Source: Alligator mississippiensis
Taxonomy: Eukaryota > Chordata > Crocodylia > Alligatoridae
Direction of reading: 5' to 3'
Assembly: GCF_030867095.1 (NCBI RefSeq)
Contig: NC_081824.1
Location: 169,640,933-169,704,932 of the forward strand
Length of the DNA stretch: 64,000 nucleotides
In this document: one piece after another, positions 39,462 to 52,462 of the stretch
How the letters are laid out: each line of letters begins with the position of its first letter
How positions within the stretch are numbered: position 1 is the stretch's first letter
The notes under the pieces: model-generated
Seen by the model: only the letters and a program-made list of their open reading frames with translations
Told to the model about the DNA's origin: nothing
Databases searched by the model: none
Translations under genes and position numbers: made by a program

Positions 39462-40237
39462 GTGAGTACCCCTGCACCCCTGCCAAAGAGAAATTGGGTC
39501 AGGCAGAGAAATGGGGAGTGGCAGTGGCACCTCAGCATTGAAGCAATGGACATGTGGGATGGAGACAGACAAGGGAGCAGGGGCAGAGGTGTGAGCTTTG
39601 TGGGGCAGGATGCCACATCTTGCACACCCTGCTCTGGAGCCAGCATCCGTCCTCTCCTAGTGGAAACATGGCTTCTTGGGGTTGGGGCGACTCCAGGCTT
39701 GGAGACCTCCAGCCAAAGAGCTGCTCTGAGCGCACAGGGGGCTGGCCAGCTGCCTGCCTCCACCCTGGGACAGAGCTCTGAGTTGAGTGCTGCAGCCTCC
39801 CAGCCTAGCATTTGAGCTGGCCTTTGCCATATGGGGAAGTGAAAAGGCTCCCAGGGAAGGGAGGGTCAAGAGCAGCACAATCAAGGTGAGCGGCTACTCT
39901 GATCTGCCTCCTGCTCCCAGGGCATCCCTGGCCTCTCCAAGCAAAGCATTGAATCCCAAAGACTCCTACCCCGCTGTCACCACCTGGCTCTGGCCGATAG
40001 CCCCACAGGGTTTGGCCTGGCTCAAGAGATGCTTTCTAGCATGGCAGTCAGCTCCTCCCCGACAGGGCTAGGGCTGCAATGCTGCTGGGAAACAAGGATA
40101 GACACATGGAGCTAGGCCTCTGGCCCCTTGAACCCAGCAAGGTGCTGGTTCTGGGTCCACAGCACTATGCTCTGCTGTCCTTCCAGTTGGAGGAGCCTGT
40201 GCAGAGCTGCATGGGAGGTGAGCCCAGGACAGGGATT

Positions 40238-40690
40238 CATAGATGTTAGGGTCGGAAGGGACCTCAATAGATCATCGAGTCTGATCCCCTGCATAGGCAG
40301 GAAAGAGTGCTGGGTCTAGATGACCCCAGCTAGATGCTTATCTAACCTTCTCTTGAAGACCCCCAGGGTAGGGGAGAGCACCACCTCCTTTGGGAGCCTG
40401 TTCCAGACCTCGGCCACTCTAACTGTGAAGAAGTTCTTCCTAATGTCCAATCTAAATCTGCTCTCTGCTAGCTTGTGGCCATTATTTCTTGTAACCCCTG
40501 GGGGTGCCTTGGTGAATAAAACCTCACCAATTCCCTTCTGTGCCCCCGTGATGAACTTATAGGCAGCCACCAGGTCGCCTCTCAACCTTCTCTTGCGGAG
40601 GCTGAAAAGGGATAGCAGAGGCAGGCGAGGCCTAGGGTGATCACTGTCCTTGGCAGGGGGCGAAGGTTGCCCAGCACATTTCTGCAGTGC
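40238..40690 (-). mobile_element. CR1 LINE fragment, 3' end
   Basis: On the minus strand it encodes the C-terminal part of CR1 ORF2 (FRLDIRKNFFTVRVAEVWNR) and ends at the CR1 3' tail. Truncated at its 5' side, no complete ORF. Confidence 0.92.
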
Positions 40691-42194
40691 CAAGGCTTGG
40701 GATTAGGTGAGCACTAGGACCTGGCGAGCTCTCTGTAGGCTGATCCCAACACCAGCTGAAGCAGCCAGCCTGAGATCAGGTTAGGAGACAGCGCTGAAGC
40801 CAGCTGCCAGCTGCAGGGAAACATGTAAGCAATCGCGACTGCGCCCCACGCTAGCCCCCCTCAACCCCAGGCTCAGTCTCCCACCTGGCTGGAAGGGCTC
40901 TTCTCCCTGCAGGCTCCCAGCGGGGTGGGGGAAGAGTGCATGGAGGGCATGGGGTACCAGCCCATACATGCAGGGAAATCCTGCTGAAGTCAGCACAGCT
41001 GGTTCTGCCCCAGGGATCCCCTGACACCAGGGCAAAGGCAGGTCACCGTGGCTGTGGATTGCCCCACTTGTCACCCCTGTGAACCAGCTGCTGTAAGCAG
41101 GGTCCAGCTCATGGGCAGTGTGTGAAGTTACTCCCCATCCCCTTCCAAGACTCTTGCCTTGGGGCTAAGCAAGCAGAATTGGCCACATCCCTGCTTAGAT
41201 ATCCCTTAGATCAACCAGGTCATCCCAAGGGCACATTTAGCTCCCCCTGGCCCCAGGCCTTAAGTAACAGATCTACAGCCTCCTTCCTTCTTGCCCCAGC
41301 CAGTCAGATGCTGTGCAATCATCTTGCTGCATGGGACATGGGCACCAGGACTGGTGTCCAGCATGGCAGATTTCCCACTCACCCTCCCCAGAGCCCTCTC
41401 CTATTGCTCACTGCAGCCCTCTGGCTCTGGCACCCTGTTGTTATCTGGCCTCTGTGATCCAGCCCCATCAGACTGTCCCCACACTCCAGACCTACACCCA
41501 CAGGGTGCTTATGTCCATGCCTCTCACCTTCTGCCGTCCAGTTTCGTACTTTCCCCCCACGACTCCCTATGTTTATAGCCTGCCCTTCTGGGCCCAGTTC
41601 AGCTCCCCTCCTTCACAGCTTGCTTCTCCCATGTCATGCCAAATGTGCTTAGACTCAGCCCATGTGCCCCCACCTCCTCCTTCCTGCTTGGGATGCCTGG
41701 CAATGCCTGATGCTTCTCTGCTATTTTGGCAGGGTGAGCTCCAGGCTGGGATGGCATGGGCCAGTGCAGCCTGTGACTGACAGGCAGGCTCAGACCTGAC
41801 AAAATGTGTTGTGCCCTCCTCAGTGTGTGTATCAGGGAGACCGGTGCAGGTAGAGAGGAGTTCACAGCCTACATTCTCCACCTGTGCCCCAAAGCCATCT
41901 CCTTGCCAGGTGTCCCTGCCTCTTCACATTGTAGCTTTGGCCAGCACTCTTGTTAAAGGGCTCGCACAGTGTGAATTGCACGGCATCACTGCAGTGGGCT
42001 AGGCAATTCTGTTGCATGTCCCCTCCTCCCTTTCCTGTGACACAGAGGCCATGATGCATTGGGCAGGGGTTGGGCAAGGGGGATCTGCACCAGGGGTCAG
42101 AATCAGGAAAGGGAAGACTAGGGGAGTCAAAGAGGCCAGGACAGGGGGTATAAGCAGGGTAGTTTGCCTACAGAAGTGCAGGGTTGTAGTTTAC
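40691..42194. other. no gene seen
   Basis: C/T-rich sequence without a recognised element or exon. Confidence 0.5.
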
Positions 42195-42330
42195 ATTGTG
42201 ATTCACTGATTAGAGTAGAGCACTGGGAGCAAGGACTCCTGGTTTCTTCTCAGACTGGCTATGTGCCCTGGGCCAACTCGCTGCCCCGTGTCCTTCTCTG
42301 GAAAATTAGATCCCCAAGCCCTGCAGTAGA
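42195..42330 (+). repeat. MIR-type SINE
   Basis: AGAGCACTGGGAGCAAGGAC and TCCTGGTTTCTTCTCAGAC, then GGCTATGTGCCCTGGGCCAA, follow the MIR tRNA-like head order. Confidence 0.65.
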
Positions 42331-42379
42331 GCAGATTGTGAGGCCAAATTCATTATTTAGGAAGCTTTTAGACCCTCAA

Positions 42380-43135
42380 GGTGCTGCATCTAGGGAGAAG
42401 GAACCTGCAACATACCTATAGGCTGGGGAACACCCTTCTCAACAACACAGTGGCTGAAAGGGATCTTGGAGTCATTGTTGACTCCAGGATGGACATGAGC
42501 TGCCAATGCGAGGAAGCAGTCAATAAGGCTAACTGCACCTTGTCATGCATCTACAGATGCATCACAAGCAGGTCCAGGGAGGTGATCCTTCCCCTCTATG
42601 CAGCACTAGTCAGGCCGCAGTTGGAATACTGCATCCAATTCTGGGCGCTGTGCTTCAAGGGGTATGTGGCTAACCTTGAGAGGGTCCAGAGGAGGGCCAC
42701 TCACATGGTCAGGGGGCAGCAGGCCAGGCCCTATGAAGATAGACTAAAGGGCCTGAATCTATTCAGCCTCCACAAGAGAAGACTGAGAGGGGATCTGGTG
42801 GCCATCTATAAACTCGTAAGGGGGGACCAGCAGAAAATAGGTGAGGCTCTGTTTCCCGGGCACCACCTGGGATAACAAGGAATAATGGCCACAAATTGAT
42901 TGAGAGCAGGTTCAAGCTTGATATCTGGAGGCATTACTTTATGGTTAGGGCTGCCAGGCTCTGGAATGGGCTCCCAAGGGAGGTGGTGCTCTCCCCTACC
43001 TTGGGGGTCTTCAAGAGGAGGTTGGATAGATATCTGGCTAGGGTATTATGATCCCAGCACTCATTCCTGCCCAGGGCAGGGGGTCAGACTTGATAATCTA
43101 TTCAGGTCCCTTCCAACCCTAGAAACTATGAAATA
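42380..43135 (+). mobile_element. CR1 LINE fragment, 3' end with long ORF2 remnant
   Basis: It encodes reverse-transcriptase-downstream ORF2 sequence (ERDLGVIVDSRMD, LVRPQLEYCIQFW, HKRRLRGDLVAIYKL) over about 160 codons, then shifts frame near 42875 and continues to the CR1 3' tail. Dead copy: truncated and frameshifted. Confidence 0.93.
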
Positions 43136-43771
43136 ATTTGGGCAGTGCTGGAGTACTGCCATGCCTGCTAACAGTCAGGTCCCTGTACCACAAGTTGCAT
43201 TGCACTGAGAGTGGTGTAAATTGAAATGGGATCCTCTGGCCCCTGCCAGGGTGAGCTGATGATGCATATAAAGGCAAGAGGCAACAAGTGAGCATAGCAA
43301 ACAGGGGAGGGGAAATGTGGGGCAGCAGTGAGGAGAGCTGCCTGTCCTAGAGCCAAGCTCTCTGCACAGGCCAATGGCTCAAGCACAGACCAGTCCATGA
43401 GACTGCCAGGAACAGCAAGCAGGCCCAGGCCTTACTGGACAGCAGCTCTGCTGAGGAATTTATCTTCCCTGGTAGCTGCTGGCCACTGGAGTGGCCATCC
43501 TGTTCCACAGCCGGGGTTGTCACAGAGTGGCTCTCAGCAGAGCATGAACCATGGTGTGACAGATACTGTCCGGGCCCAAACAGCATGTAGTTCCCCTCTG
43601 CTGGCAGGGAGCAGGCCAGGGAGCCAGCTGCACCTGGTGAGGGGACCAGATCCTGTGCTGAGCCCGAGTACCCTCTGCTCAAAGGCAGCCAGCCCACGGC
43701 GCCAAGTAAGGGAAATTTCTCACACACAGTCACTTCCCTTGCGACACTTTCAGCTCCTTCTGCTTCCTCAG
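43136..43771. other. no gene confirmed
   Basis: A 165-codon open frame runs through 43328-43825 without other support. Confidence 0.4.
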
Positions 43772-43896
43772 ATGTGCAACGTAAAGAACCGACTCACTTC
43801 CTCAATACAGCACAGTGTCAGCTGATCAAGCAGCGGTTACCTGGGGACAGTTGTCTGCTGAGAACGGATGCCAATGCCGGGAGTCAGCACCATATG
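43772..43896 (+). CDS. candidate exon of an unknown gene
   Basis: It has a strong acceptor (CTCCTTCTGCTTCCTCAG), 125 bp that stay open in the frame starting with an incomplete codon (QRKEPTHFLNTAQCQLIKQR), and an ATG|GTAAAG donor. No partner exon in matching phase is established. Confidence 0.3.
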
Positions 43897-44085
43897 GTAA
43901 AGTCCTGGGATGGCATTTGGAGCCCCTCCTTCCCTTGGGGGGTGTCTAACCTGACAGTCCCATGGGGAGGCTTCTTCCTTCTTTGGCCTGGAGTGTTTTG
44001 TCTTCTAGGCAGCAGGGAGAGGAAAGGGGCTGAGAGCTGCTTCTCAACACAAAATTATACTTCAGCTGACTCACCCAAGGTACAG

Positions 44086-44235
44086 GAAGAGTGGCTGAGG
44101 TGTCTTAGTGGCTCCACAGGCTTGAGTTTGAGCCCTGCTCTGGCCCTAGGCAAAAAGCCACCCCCAGTTGACCCAAAGGTAAATAGGTTCCTGGTCATTG
44201 AGACTGGGTTGTCAAGGTGGGGCCAGATCTGATGC
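44086..44235 (+). repeat. possible tRNA-derived SINE
   Basis: GTGGCTGAGGTGTCTTAGTG and TTGAGTTTGAGCCCTG are spaced like tRNA A and B boxes. The body is unrecognised. Confidence 0.4.
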
Positions 44236-44324
44236 TACCTACATCACTGCCCGCTGTACCATTGGCTTCACAGGACCTGGCGTGCTTTCATGATGTTAAT
44301 CCAATGAGCTGCTAGGCCACGGAG

Positions 44325-44420
44325 GACCTTTGACGCCAAGGTCACACAGCCTGGGAACAAAACCCAGGGAGCCTGTCTGACTCCCTGTTATGTGCTCTAA
44401 TCATTGCAGGCTATGCTTCC
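44325..44420 (-). repeat. MIR-type SINE fragment
   Basis: On the minus strand it reads AGGGAGTCAGACAGGCTCCC and then GGCTGTGTGACCTTGGCG, the MIR order. Confidence 0.6.
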
Positions 44421-45764
44421 TCACAGAGCAGGCAGTAGAGCCCAGGAGTCCTGACCTTCAGCCCTGCCAAGCCAGCTTTCCTCTTTGGGAGCAATCACTA
44501 AAAAAGCTCTGGGAGCTGACCGGGGGGAGACGTCTAGCCCCAGGAGCTGTGATTCTAGTATGCATTTGCTTCTTTCCTCAGCAGAAAGATTCACTGGTTT
44601 AACTCATCTCTGTAAGGGACCCAGTATTAGAATTAAAATCTCATGCTGACTTCTGTGTGCACTCTCTGACCTGCAGACACCACAAATGCCGTACCTTGAG
44701 GGTCATGCAAAGTGAAAGGCTGCCATACCTCTTCAAACAGCCTTACCTTCCAAACCTTCTGTTTTCAGACCTCACTGGCCATGCCCACAACCCCAGACTG
44801 CCCCACTCAATGCTCAGGCCCAGTATCCCCTGCCCCCTCCATTTCCCCCAGCACTTGGCTTCATGAGCCAGTGAAGAAGCAGAACCAAACAGACCCAACC
44901 TCTGAACTGCTCTTGCTCCTTGCGATCCTTGCTTCAGGAATCTTGCCTGGGTCACTCCCCAGGGGACTGAAGCAGGGTCCAAAGGGGTTAGCTTCCAAGC
45001 TTGGCAGGGGACAGGTCCCTGCTGCTGCCTCGCCATGTCCCCAGGAGGGATTAGCACTGTGCACAACACTTGTGTGCCCTCCTACCCCAGCACTTAGCAT
45101 TCTTGTGCTCTCAGCTCTATACATTAAGCCATCAAGGCATGTAAATCTATAAACCCCCTAATCCATTTCCCATGTTCCTCATGTGCTAGTCTGATCCTCA
45201 GTTGAGGAACAGCACAGGATGACTCCTGCTTTCACCGCACTGTGGGGCTCCCTGATTTCTCTCTCCAGCTGTTGCAAGGAGGAAACCCACTGCCTGTTGC
45301 AGTACCCGGAGGGAGCCCTGAATGCCTTCCTTTTCCACCACCCAAGGAAAGCATTGGTTGAGCCATGGGTGTGCAGGTTAGCAGGGAGGCTGCTCTCCTG
45401 GCATCTCTGCAGCTCAGAACTGGGATTGGTGTAACCTTGCAGGAAAGGAGCCAGTATTGCAGCCAACCTGCAGCTGCCTGGGATTTTACAGTTGTCCCTG
45501 ATCCGCTCCTCATGGCTGCTCGGGGCTTCACAGCAGCACAAGACTGGAGCGTGTGAATCCCCATCCTCCAGCAGTGGGGGAGAAGTGCCTTTAGCTGCTT
45601 GCAGTACACAGCTTGTGGCAGCCAGCTGAGGGTCAGATCAAGTCAAAGCTGCCCCTAAGGCCAGCCTGAATGAGCAGGTCATTGCTATATTTGAAATGCT
45701 CTCCCCTTCTTTCCACTCTTTCTGCTGTGCTTTGCCCCCATCCTCAGCCCCATTAATTGTCACA
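44421..45764. other. no gene seen
   Basis: No repeat or exon recognised. Confidence 0.5.
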
Positions 45765-45850
45765 TGCAGAGAGCACAGCTGCGAGTGGGAATCAAACCCC
45801 TTGACTCCTTAAGCAACACAAGCAAAAGGAGCCACACACTAGCTAGCAAT
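45765..45850 (-). repeat. possible SINE head (tRNA-like)
   Basis: On the minus strand, GTCAAGGGGTTTGATTCCCA resembles a tRNA B-box region as found at MIR 5' ends. Confidence 0.35.
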
Positions 45851-46351
45851 AAATAATAGGCTGTTACAATCACTCAGTCCAACCTCCAGGGAAGGTACAT
45901 ACCTTCACACATACTAAAGGCACATCCAACATAGGCATCTTACATTGTAATCCCTGCTAGTGTTGTGGCAGGGGGCTGTTCTGTGGCCCATCACCCTGTC
46001 TATGGTGATGGACTGCCTGTTTCAGCTCTCCTCAGGAGGCAGCAGGAGACTCCTAGGGTAGTACAGAGACAGGCAGTGCAAAGCTGTCCCTCACTAGGCC
46101 TTCCTCAGGGTCTCCAGAGGCCCTGTTATTGGTTTGATAAGGGTACTGGGCCGTTTCTTCCTCTGCAATTTAGCACCTGGTACAAGTGCCCGGTGGCTTA
46201 TCAATTCATGCTCTTTGCTCAACCATTGAAGGAATAAGTATTTCCCCCAATAAAGCCCGGCTTCCCAGGATGCCTGCGCTGGGGAATCTGCTTGCTCTTA
46301 ACTCATGGTCCTCCAGCATATTAATCCAGAACTTTTTAAAAATTAAAATAG

Positions 46352-46384
<33 letters not shown>

Positions 46385-46428
46385 GGGGGGGTGTATGGAA
46401 GTCTATGATAGATATATAGATATACATA

Positions 46429-46494
<66 letters not shown>
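46352..46494. repeat. compound (CT)n(TA)n(AC)n microsatellite
   Basis: (CT)12 at 46352-46375, an AT-rich stretch from 46411, (AT)n to 46472 and (AC)11 at 46473-46494. Confidence 0.95.
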
Positions 46495-46495
<1 letters not shown>

Positions 46496-46516
46496 TCCTC
46501 TATCATAGACTTCCAT
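46395..46516. repeat. 18-bp perfect inverted repeat around the microsatellite
   Basis: ATGGAAGTCTATGATAGA at 46395-46412 is the exact reverse complement of 46499-46516. The arms enclose the (AT)n(AC)n tract. Confidence 0.95.
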
Positions 46517-49500
46517 TGCACCTTCTCTTTTTAAAACCACCTTAAGAAACCTGGGCACCTGTTACAATAACCGCACCCACTCCCCTGCGCCCCTGCGCAC
46601 CCACCCTCTGCCCTTCCCTAACCCAAACACAGTCCCTTAGTCCTGGCACCAATTTGGGGTTTCCCATTTCAGTTAATTCACAGTCCTTGTCACTGTCACT
46701 TCTACTGCTGCTGATCCTGTTGTCCTCCTCGCTGTCTTCAGGTCCAGACCTGGCTATTTGTGAAGGTTCGGAGTGGTCATGGGACAGTCTGTGCAAAATA
46801 CCCACTGACCTTCTAGGGAGCACTCTGGTTAGATCAAGTGAGCAAAATATGCAGGATTTTCTGGCCTGGACCTGTGGTCCCTAGTATATAGGGAGATACC
46901 CACCACAGTCCCCTTAACCATGTGCCCCAACCTTGCTTTCATGAACTACCTTGCCTCAGGCAGGAGAAAGGCCCAGGGGTATAACTTCAGTGTGTAAGGG
47001 CCCTGGCCCTGGTGTTTCTCAGTGCGAGGACAGAGCTGTCACTGCTTGCTAGGCAACTGAGTGCATGGAGGCTGTTATGAGGGCTAAGCACAGCTGGGCT
47101 AAGTCACAACCACAGCTCACAATCTGCAAAGTCAGCATGTGGCAGCTTGGTAACAAAGGAGCGAAATGCTGCTAGGGAGGGAGAGTGCATCCTCCCTAGG
47201 GGCCCCACAGCAAAGTCTGGGAGAGTCTTGCAATAAAAGCAGTGCTGTGCACAGAATGTTTCCTTCTTACTGGGAACTGAGATAAGGCCATTTCTAGCCT
47301 TGGCCCAGAAGGAGTGGTTGGCAGTGCCTTACAACTGCATGTCATCTGGGTGTACCTTAACTCCACGCAAAATCTGGTGCCAGCCACGGTGAGGTTTATC
47401 TCACCTGGTGCACCTAACTGGTGCCCCACAATGTACAGTACCTTCCTCAGGGTTTCTGGGTGCAGTTGAGAGTGCTGGCATTGGCCTGTAAAGCCCCAGA
47501 GGACCTCCTACCTTGCCAGACTGCCTTGCTCCCCATGCCATGCTTCTGTTATTGAATTAAGTGGAGGTGCCCAATGTAAAATAGGAAGGACAGCTGGCAG
47601 GGCATGTCCATGAAGCCCCACGGGCTTACAAACACCCTGTGACTCCAAATAGCCCTTCTTTAGACCTCTAGAACTCACTGCAAGGCTTGTCTTTGCTGGG
47701 GAGGAGCTGGGTGGAGGGGAGAAGTGGGGAAGATTTGAGTGATCCTTGAAATAAAAATGGGTTTACTTCAGGGTTTGTTCAGTAATTATTATGTCATGAG
47801 TTTAACCTGCCCTGCCTCTACTATGTTACCATTATATAACACCGTAAGATGAGTGCTTAGGAGCACATGAATACGTGCCTGGGAGGTGTGGCAAATATAT
47901 CAGAAATCGCTTGGAAATGCCTGTATCTTGGGGAGCACAAACCTGGTGGGGAATGTTCCCAGCTTTTGAGAAGTGGTAAGTAAAAGCTAAACAACCTCTT
48001 AGGTCTTGAGAGAGACTGCATCTACTGAAGTGTGATGCAGCTGAACTGCAGTCCCCAAACATGGGTTAAGTATTGGCTTCACCAGCTCAGATAAGCTGGA
48101 AACATTCACAGGAGAGAAGTGTTCAGGCCAGCTTGGGAGCTCAGAGAATTTCTCCAAGCTACTGTTTCAGGCAGTGTGCAAACTCAGGCAGACAGCGTTG
48201 TACAAATTACACTTGGTCTGTGTCTGGAACATTTTTCTCACAACTGCTGGGGCTAGACACTTGATCTCTTTCAAATGATGAGTCTGCAGCAAGAGGTAAG
48301 CTCTCCACAGCCTCCGGGGCTGCAGCACCAATAGCAAGTGGTTACAGCTTTAAAGCGATTGTTTTTCAGTGTTGGCTGACTTGCTCTGTTGATGTAGCAG
48401 GCAGGACCCTATGCCTCAGCAGCAAATAGGTGCGGGTATAACAGCCCCACTTGCTGCCACCACCCCCTTGGAACTAGCTCTGCATGTGGTACAAGAGCGG
48501 ACAAGGTATTCCCAGCAGTGAGGCAGACAAGTGAGACCTAAAGCTGATGGGTTGAAATGTGAGAACCTATTGTTTCAAAAGCAGGCAGCCCAGGGAATGG
48601 GCTTCATGGGAACCCAAGAACTCAGCCCAGCTCCCCTCCCCCAGGTATTCTCCATGCCAGCATTTAGGGTGGCAAAGCTTGGGCTGGGATGCACTGAGGT
48701 GATGCCAGCCCCAAACCTTGGCACGCTGAGTGCCAGACCCCAACTAGTGGGGGGTGCCAGCCTTTTTCTCAGGGTAGGGATTCAGCTGCTGGGACTAGGG
48801 AGGTGAGGGCCACATCAGCGAAGTGTATCCTTGCCATTGTGGGAGGCAGTGAGGGTTTCCCCTCCCACCCTCAAAGCCTGGGGGGTGGGGTGCAAGGTAG
48901 GGAATAGCATGGAGTCAGGTTTTAAATGAACAGCCACCAGCTGGAAGGGCTCACTTTTAAATGGCAGCATAAAATGAGGTGCATAAATCAGCAAGGAGAG
49001 AGCTCTGATGCATGGTTTTCAGTGGCACCAACCCGCACCAGTGCCCCATGGGACCTGCAAGATCAGGCCTGTGCTGTAGGTTCTTAAGTGCCATCCCGTG
49101 GGTGATGTTGACTGGGCCTGCAGCCCTGGGGTGTGGAGAGCTGTCTTGGACTGCCAGGAATGGGAGAAGGAGTCCTGAAAAACCAGGGAGATGCTAGAGA
49201 GGCCCCTCAGGGCTGCAGGGAGTTGCCCTGGAGGCTCTGTGTGAGGTAGGCGCCATTATGGCTCCCTTCCCTTCAGCAGCCTTTTTCTCTCCAGGCCATC
49301 CATCTCCCCCTCCCTGTGTTTATGAGCGTGGCTGGGCTCCAGCAGACGCTCTCTATAAAGAGCTCTGCTCCTTCTCAGCGCACAGACTTTGGCAGCCAAG
49401 GCGCTGGCACTGATGAGCACAGGCTTAATGGACTGGGTGACCTTGGAGGTACGTGCTGCTCTCGCCACCACCCCACTGCACTTGCTGAGCAGGTCTGTCA

Positions 49501-51394
49501 TCTCCCAGCTCTGCCAGCGCCCTGGGGGCAGCAGGTGGCTGCCAGGAGCTGGGTTTCCATGGAGCACCCTTAGGGCCTGGGATACAGGGTGCCCTGGGTT
49601 TCCCTGGTCCTGATTGAGCTGCCTGGCAGGGCACTACAGGTGGGCTGGCCAGGCTAGGAGCTTGGCTCTGGGTTTTCTGTGCCCATGGGGTTGGGACTTT
49701 AAGTCCAGTGACTTGTTCCCTCTGCAGCTGCTGACCAGGGATGCCCTTCACAGCCTCCCATGGGCTCCATGGTGAACTGGAGCCACAATACAAACATGGG
49801 CACAGCATTGGATGTAACAAGTTGGCAGAAGTCTCAGTTTGGCTATGCCCAGGGGCACAAAGGTGCCTTGAGGTTTTGTTCCCCTGCTGTATGCATGTAA
49901 TGCTTGGGAGCCAGCTGTGGGCAGTGGAGGTAGGGAGAGCCTTCACACCCTCACCTCAGCCCCAGCCCTGCAGCCCCATGTCACTCAGTAACCAGCCACT
50001 TGGTGACCTGGAGGGGTAATTGGTGTCATTAGCCAGTTAATTATTGTAAGAGAGCACAAAGGTGCAGTCAGTGTTGGCAAGGGAGAGGCAGGGTTGAAAG
50101 TGGGCAAGGGAATGTACAGGGTGCGGGTGTACCGCTAAGGGTGAGCTAGAGAAGGGGTGCTGGGGTGGGGTGAGAGGTTTGAGTGAGGATGCTTGTGGGT
50201 GTGGGGAGGGACGGAGGCTGGGAGCATTGGATCCAAGACTGGCCTGTCTAGGAGAGGATGCCATAGACACCATCTGTGACAGAGGCAACTCTTCCAGGAA
50301 TCTGCAAATGGAGTGGAGGGAAAAACCCCTGCAGGAAGCTGTCCCAGCAGCTGAGAGCCCATGTCTTTGATCCATAGATGGGACCCCTTGAGTCTTAATG
50401 ACTGGTGGAAGGGGGCCTGGCCTGGAGCACTGTGCCTCCAATAGTCTCAGCATTGAGGCTCCCTGCCCCTCAAAGCCTTTCACTCCCTTCAACCTGCAGC
50501 TGCACCAGATTCCCCTGGAAATTGTAAAGAAAACTGAGGCTCACTTAAGCTGGCTTCAAGCTAGCCTCCTGAGCCAGGCCCATGCCACACAGCTGTGGGT
50601 GGGAACTGGTCTGAGCAGCCCTGAGGGCCCTCTTCACAGGACTGCACACTGACTTACAGACCATGTGAATTTGTTTCTGCTTGCTGAGCTGGAAAGGCAG
50701 AGCCCCCAGCCCATGCAGCACCTCCCTCCCAGTCCACCACGGACTGCAACCAGTTCCCATAGGGATGGCTGGGATCCCACGGGGCCTCAACCAGAGGAGC
50801 ATTGGTTCCAGAGGGAAGGCACCAGCAGCTCCTGCCCAGGCAGGGGAGGGAGTCAGCAGCTGTCAGTCTGCCCACGCCCAGCGCTGAGATATCTAATGAC
50901 TCCCTCACTGGGCTGAAGGCTGGGGGTGACCACTTTCCTGGCACCCCTCTGCAACTTCATCACCTTCATCAAGGCCTTAAAGGCACAACAGGCTGCCTCC
51001 TCTGTGCTCCGGACCAAGGGCTGCACACTGAGCGCTCTCTGCCCCCAGGCGGATGCCTGGCACAGTTTGCTCCCCTGTCTCTGCCCTTGGGGACATAACA
51101 GAAGCCCTGCCTTTTGGAAGGGAGGGCTATCTTTGTATGCACAGGCAGTTTCTGCTGTTCCCCAGCAGAAGACAGTCATCACATGCTCTGGCCTTGACAC
51201 TGAACTCCCCCTGCCTGCTTCAAAGGACATGGAGTTTAGGAGTAAAGAGAGGGGTCAGAGCCTGGGGCAGGTCCAGTTCCTCCAGTACACGGCCTGAACT
51301 GAGTGAGGGGATGGGGACAGAAATACCAAAGGGAGCCGTGCAGGGTGCGTGGCTGCAGAGTCTCCTCAGAAATCCAGCTGCATCTCTTTGACAT
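46517..51394. other. no gene seen
   Basis: Open frames up to 173 codons occur but none shows splice support or a known domain. No clear repeat is recognised. Confidence 0.45.
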
Positions 51395-51722
51395 TGAACC
51401 CCTTGACATTTGGGGTTCGAAAGAGGATGGAGCTGGACTGTTCTCAGTGGTGGCAGATGACAGAACAAGAAGCAACGGTCTTAAGTTGCAGCAAGGGAAG
51501 TTTAGGTTTGATATTAGGAAGAATTTTCTCACTAGGAGGTTAGTAAAACACTGGAACAGGTTACCCAGAGAGGTGGTGGAAGCTTCATCCTTGGATGTTT
51601 TCAAAACCCAGCTAGACAAAACTTTGTCTGGGGTGATCTAGTTGGGGACGGTCCTGCTTTGAGCAGGGGGTTGGACTAGATGAGCTCCTGAGGTCCCTTC
51701 CAACCCTCATTTTCCATGATTC
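51395..51722 (+). mobile_element. CR1 LINE fragment, 3' end
   Basis: It encodes LQQGKFRFDIRKNFLTRRLV and HWNRLPREVVEASSLDVFK, the ORF2 C-terminus, followed by GGGGGTTGGACTAGATGAGC and the CR1 tail. Confidence 0.92.
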
Positions 51723-52394
51723 CTCAGGGAAGGAGTGGGAGCCCCTGGGCTAGACTGAGCCATTGAGGGGTGGGGGGTGCAGTGGGGCCCTGCCTCCCCA
51801 GGACAGATTGCCTAGCACCTCTGGGGGATTTTTCCATTCCTCATTTCTTTGATGATTTGAAGCCTGGCTTTTATCAACAGTCAGCTGCTTCCAGCAAAGA
51901 GAAGCAAGCACCTCGGCTGGGCTGGCTCATGGCAGCTGTGTAACTTCCCATTCCGAACTGTCAGTTAGACAAAGGAAGGCTTACTGTGGAGCCCACCACT
52001 GCTACAGCAGCCAACACCTGCCTGTGTCTGCAGAGAGCCTGAAACAGTTGCTCTTAGAGCCAGGAACAGCTCCTCCCACTTAATGAGGTGTTGATTAGGA
52101 AGCCTAGTGAGGAAACTGTGAGGCAGCCTCAGTCTTCTTAATTATGTCACTGCAGGGTGATTTGTGCAAGAAAGCAGTGGGGCAAATGCCATGACGATCC
52201 ACGGGGTTTCTTGTAAGTGGTGACAGAGTGACGGAAAGTCAAGCCGTGGGCAGAGCATCACAACAACACTCTTCCCAGATCTCAGCCTAGGAGAGAGAAC
52301 TCCACTTGCCTAAGGTGAGTTTCCCATCTGCCCTGCTGCTTCTTCTGCTGTGTTTGCATCCTTCTTAGAGGGGAAGTTTAAGAATAGTGTGTCT
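51723..52394. other. no gene seen
   Basis: No feature recognised. Confidence 0.5.
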
Positions 52395-52462
52395 TGTGTC
52401 TGGGCAAGGGGTTTGACTGGAGGACCCTTGAGATCCTTCCCACTGCTGATTCTGTAATTTTT
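52395..52462 (+). repeat. CR1 LINE 3'-end fragment
   Basis: GGGGTTTGACTGGAGGACCC followed by ATTCTGTAATT is a degraded CR1 tail. Confidence 0.65.

Noticed and set aside
39297-39815. Continuous 172-codon frame as one exon
   Set aside because: It starts at GTG and runs past a good GTGAGT donor; only the first 159 bp look exon-like.
42381-42875. 164-codon frame taken as a host gene
   Set aside because: It is CR1 ORF2 sequence, truncated and followed by a frameshift.
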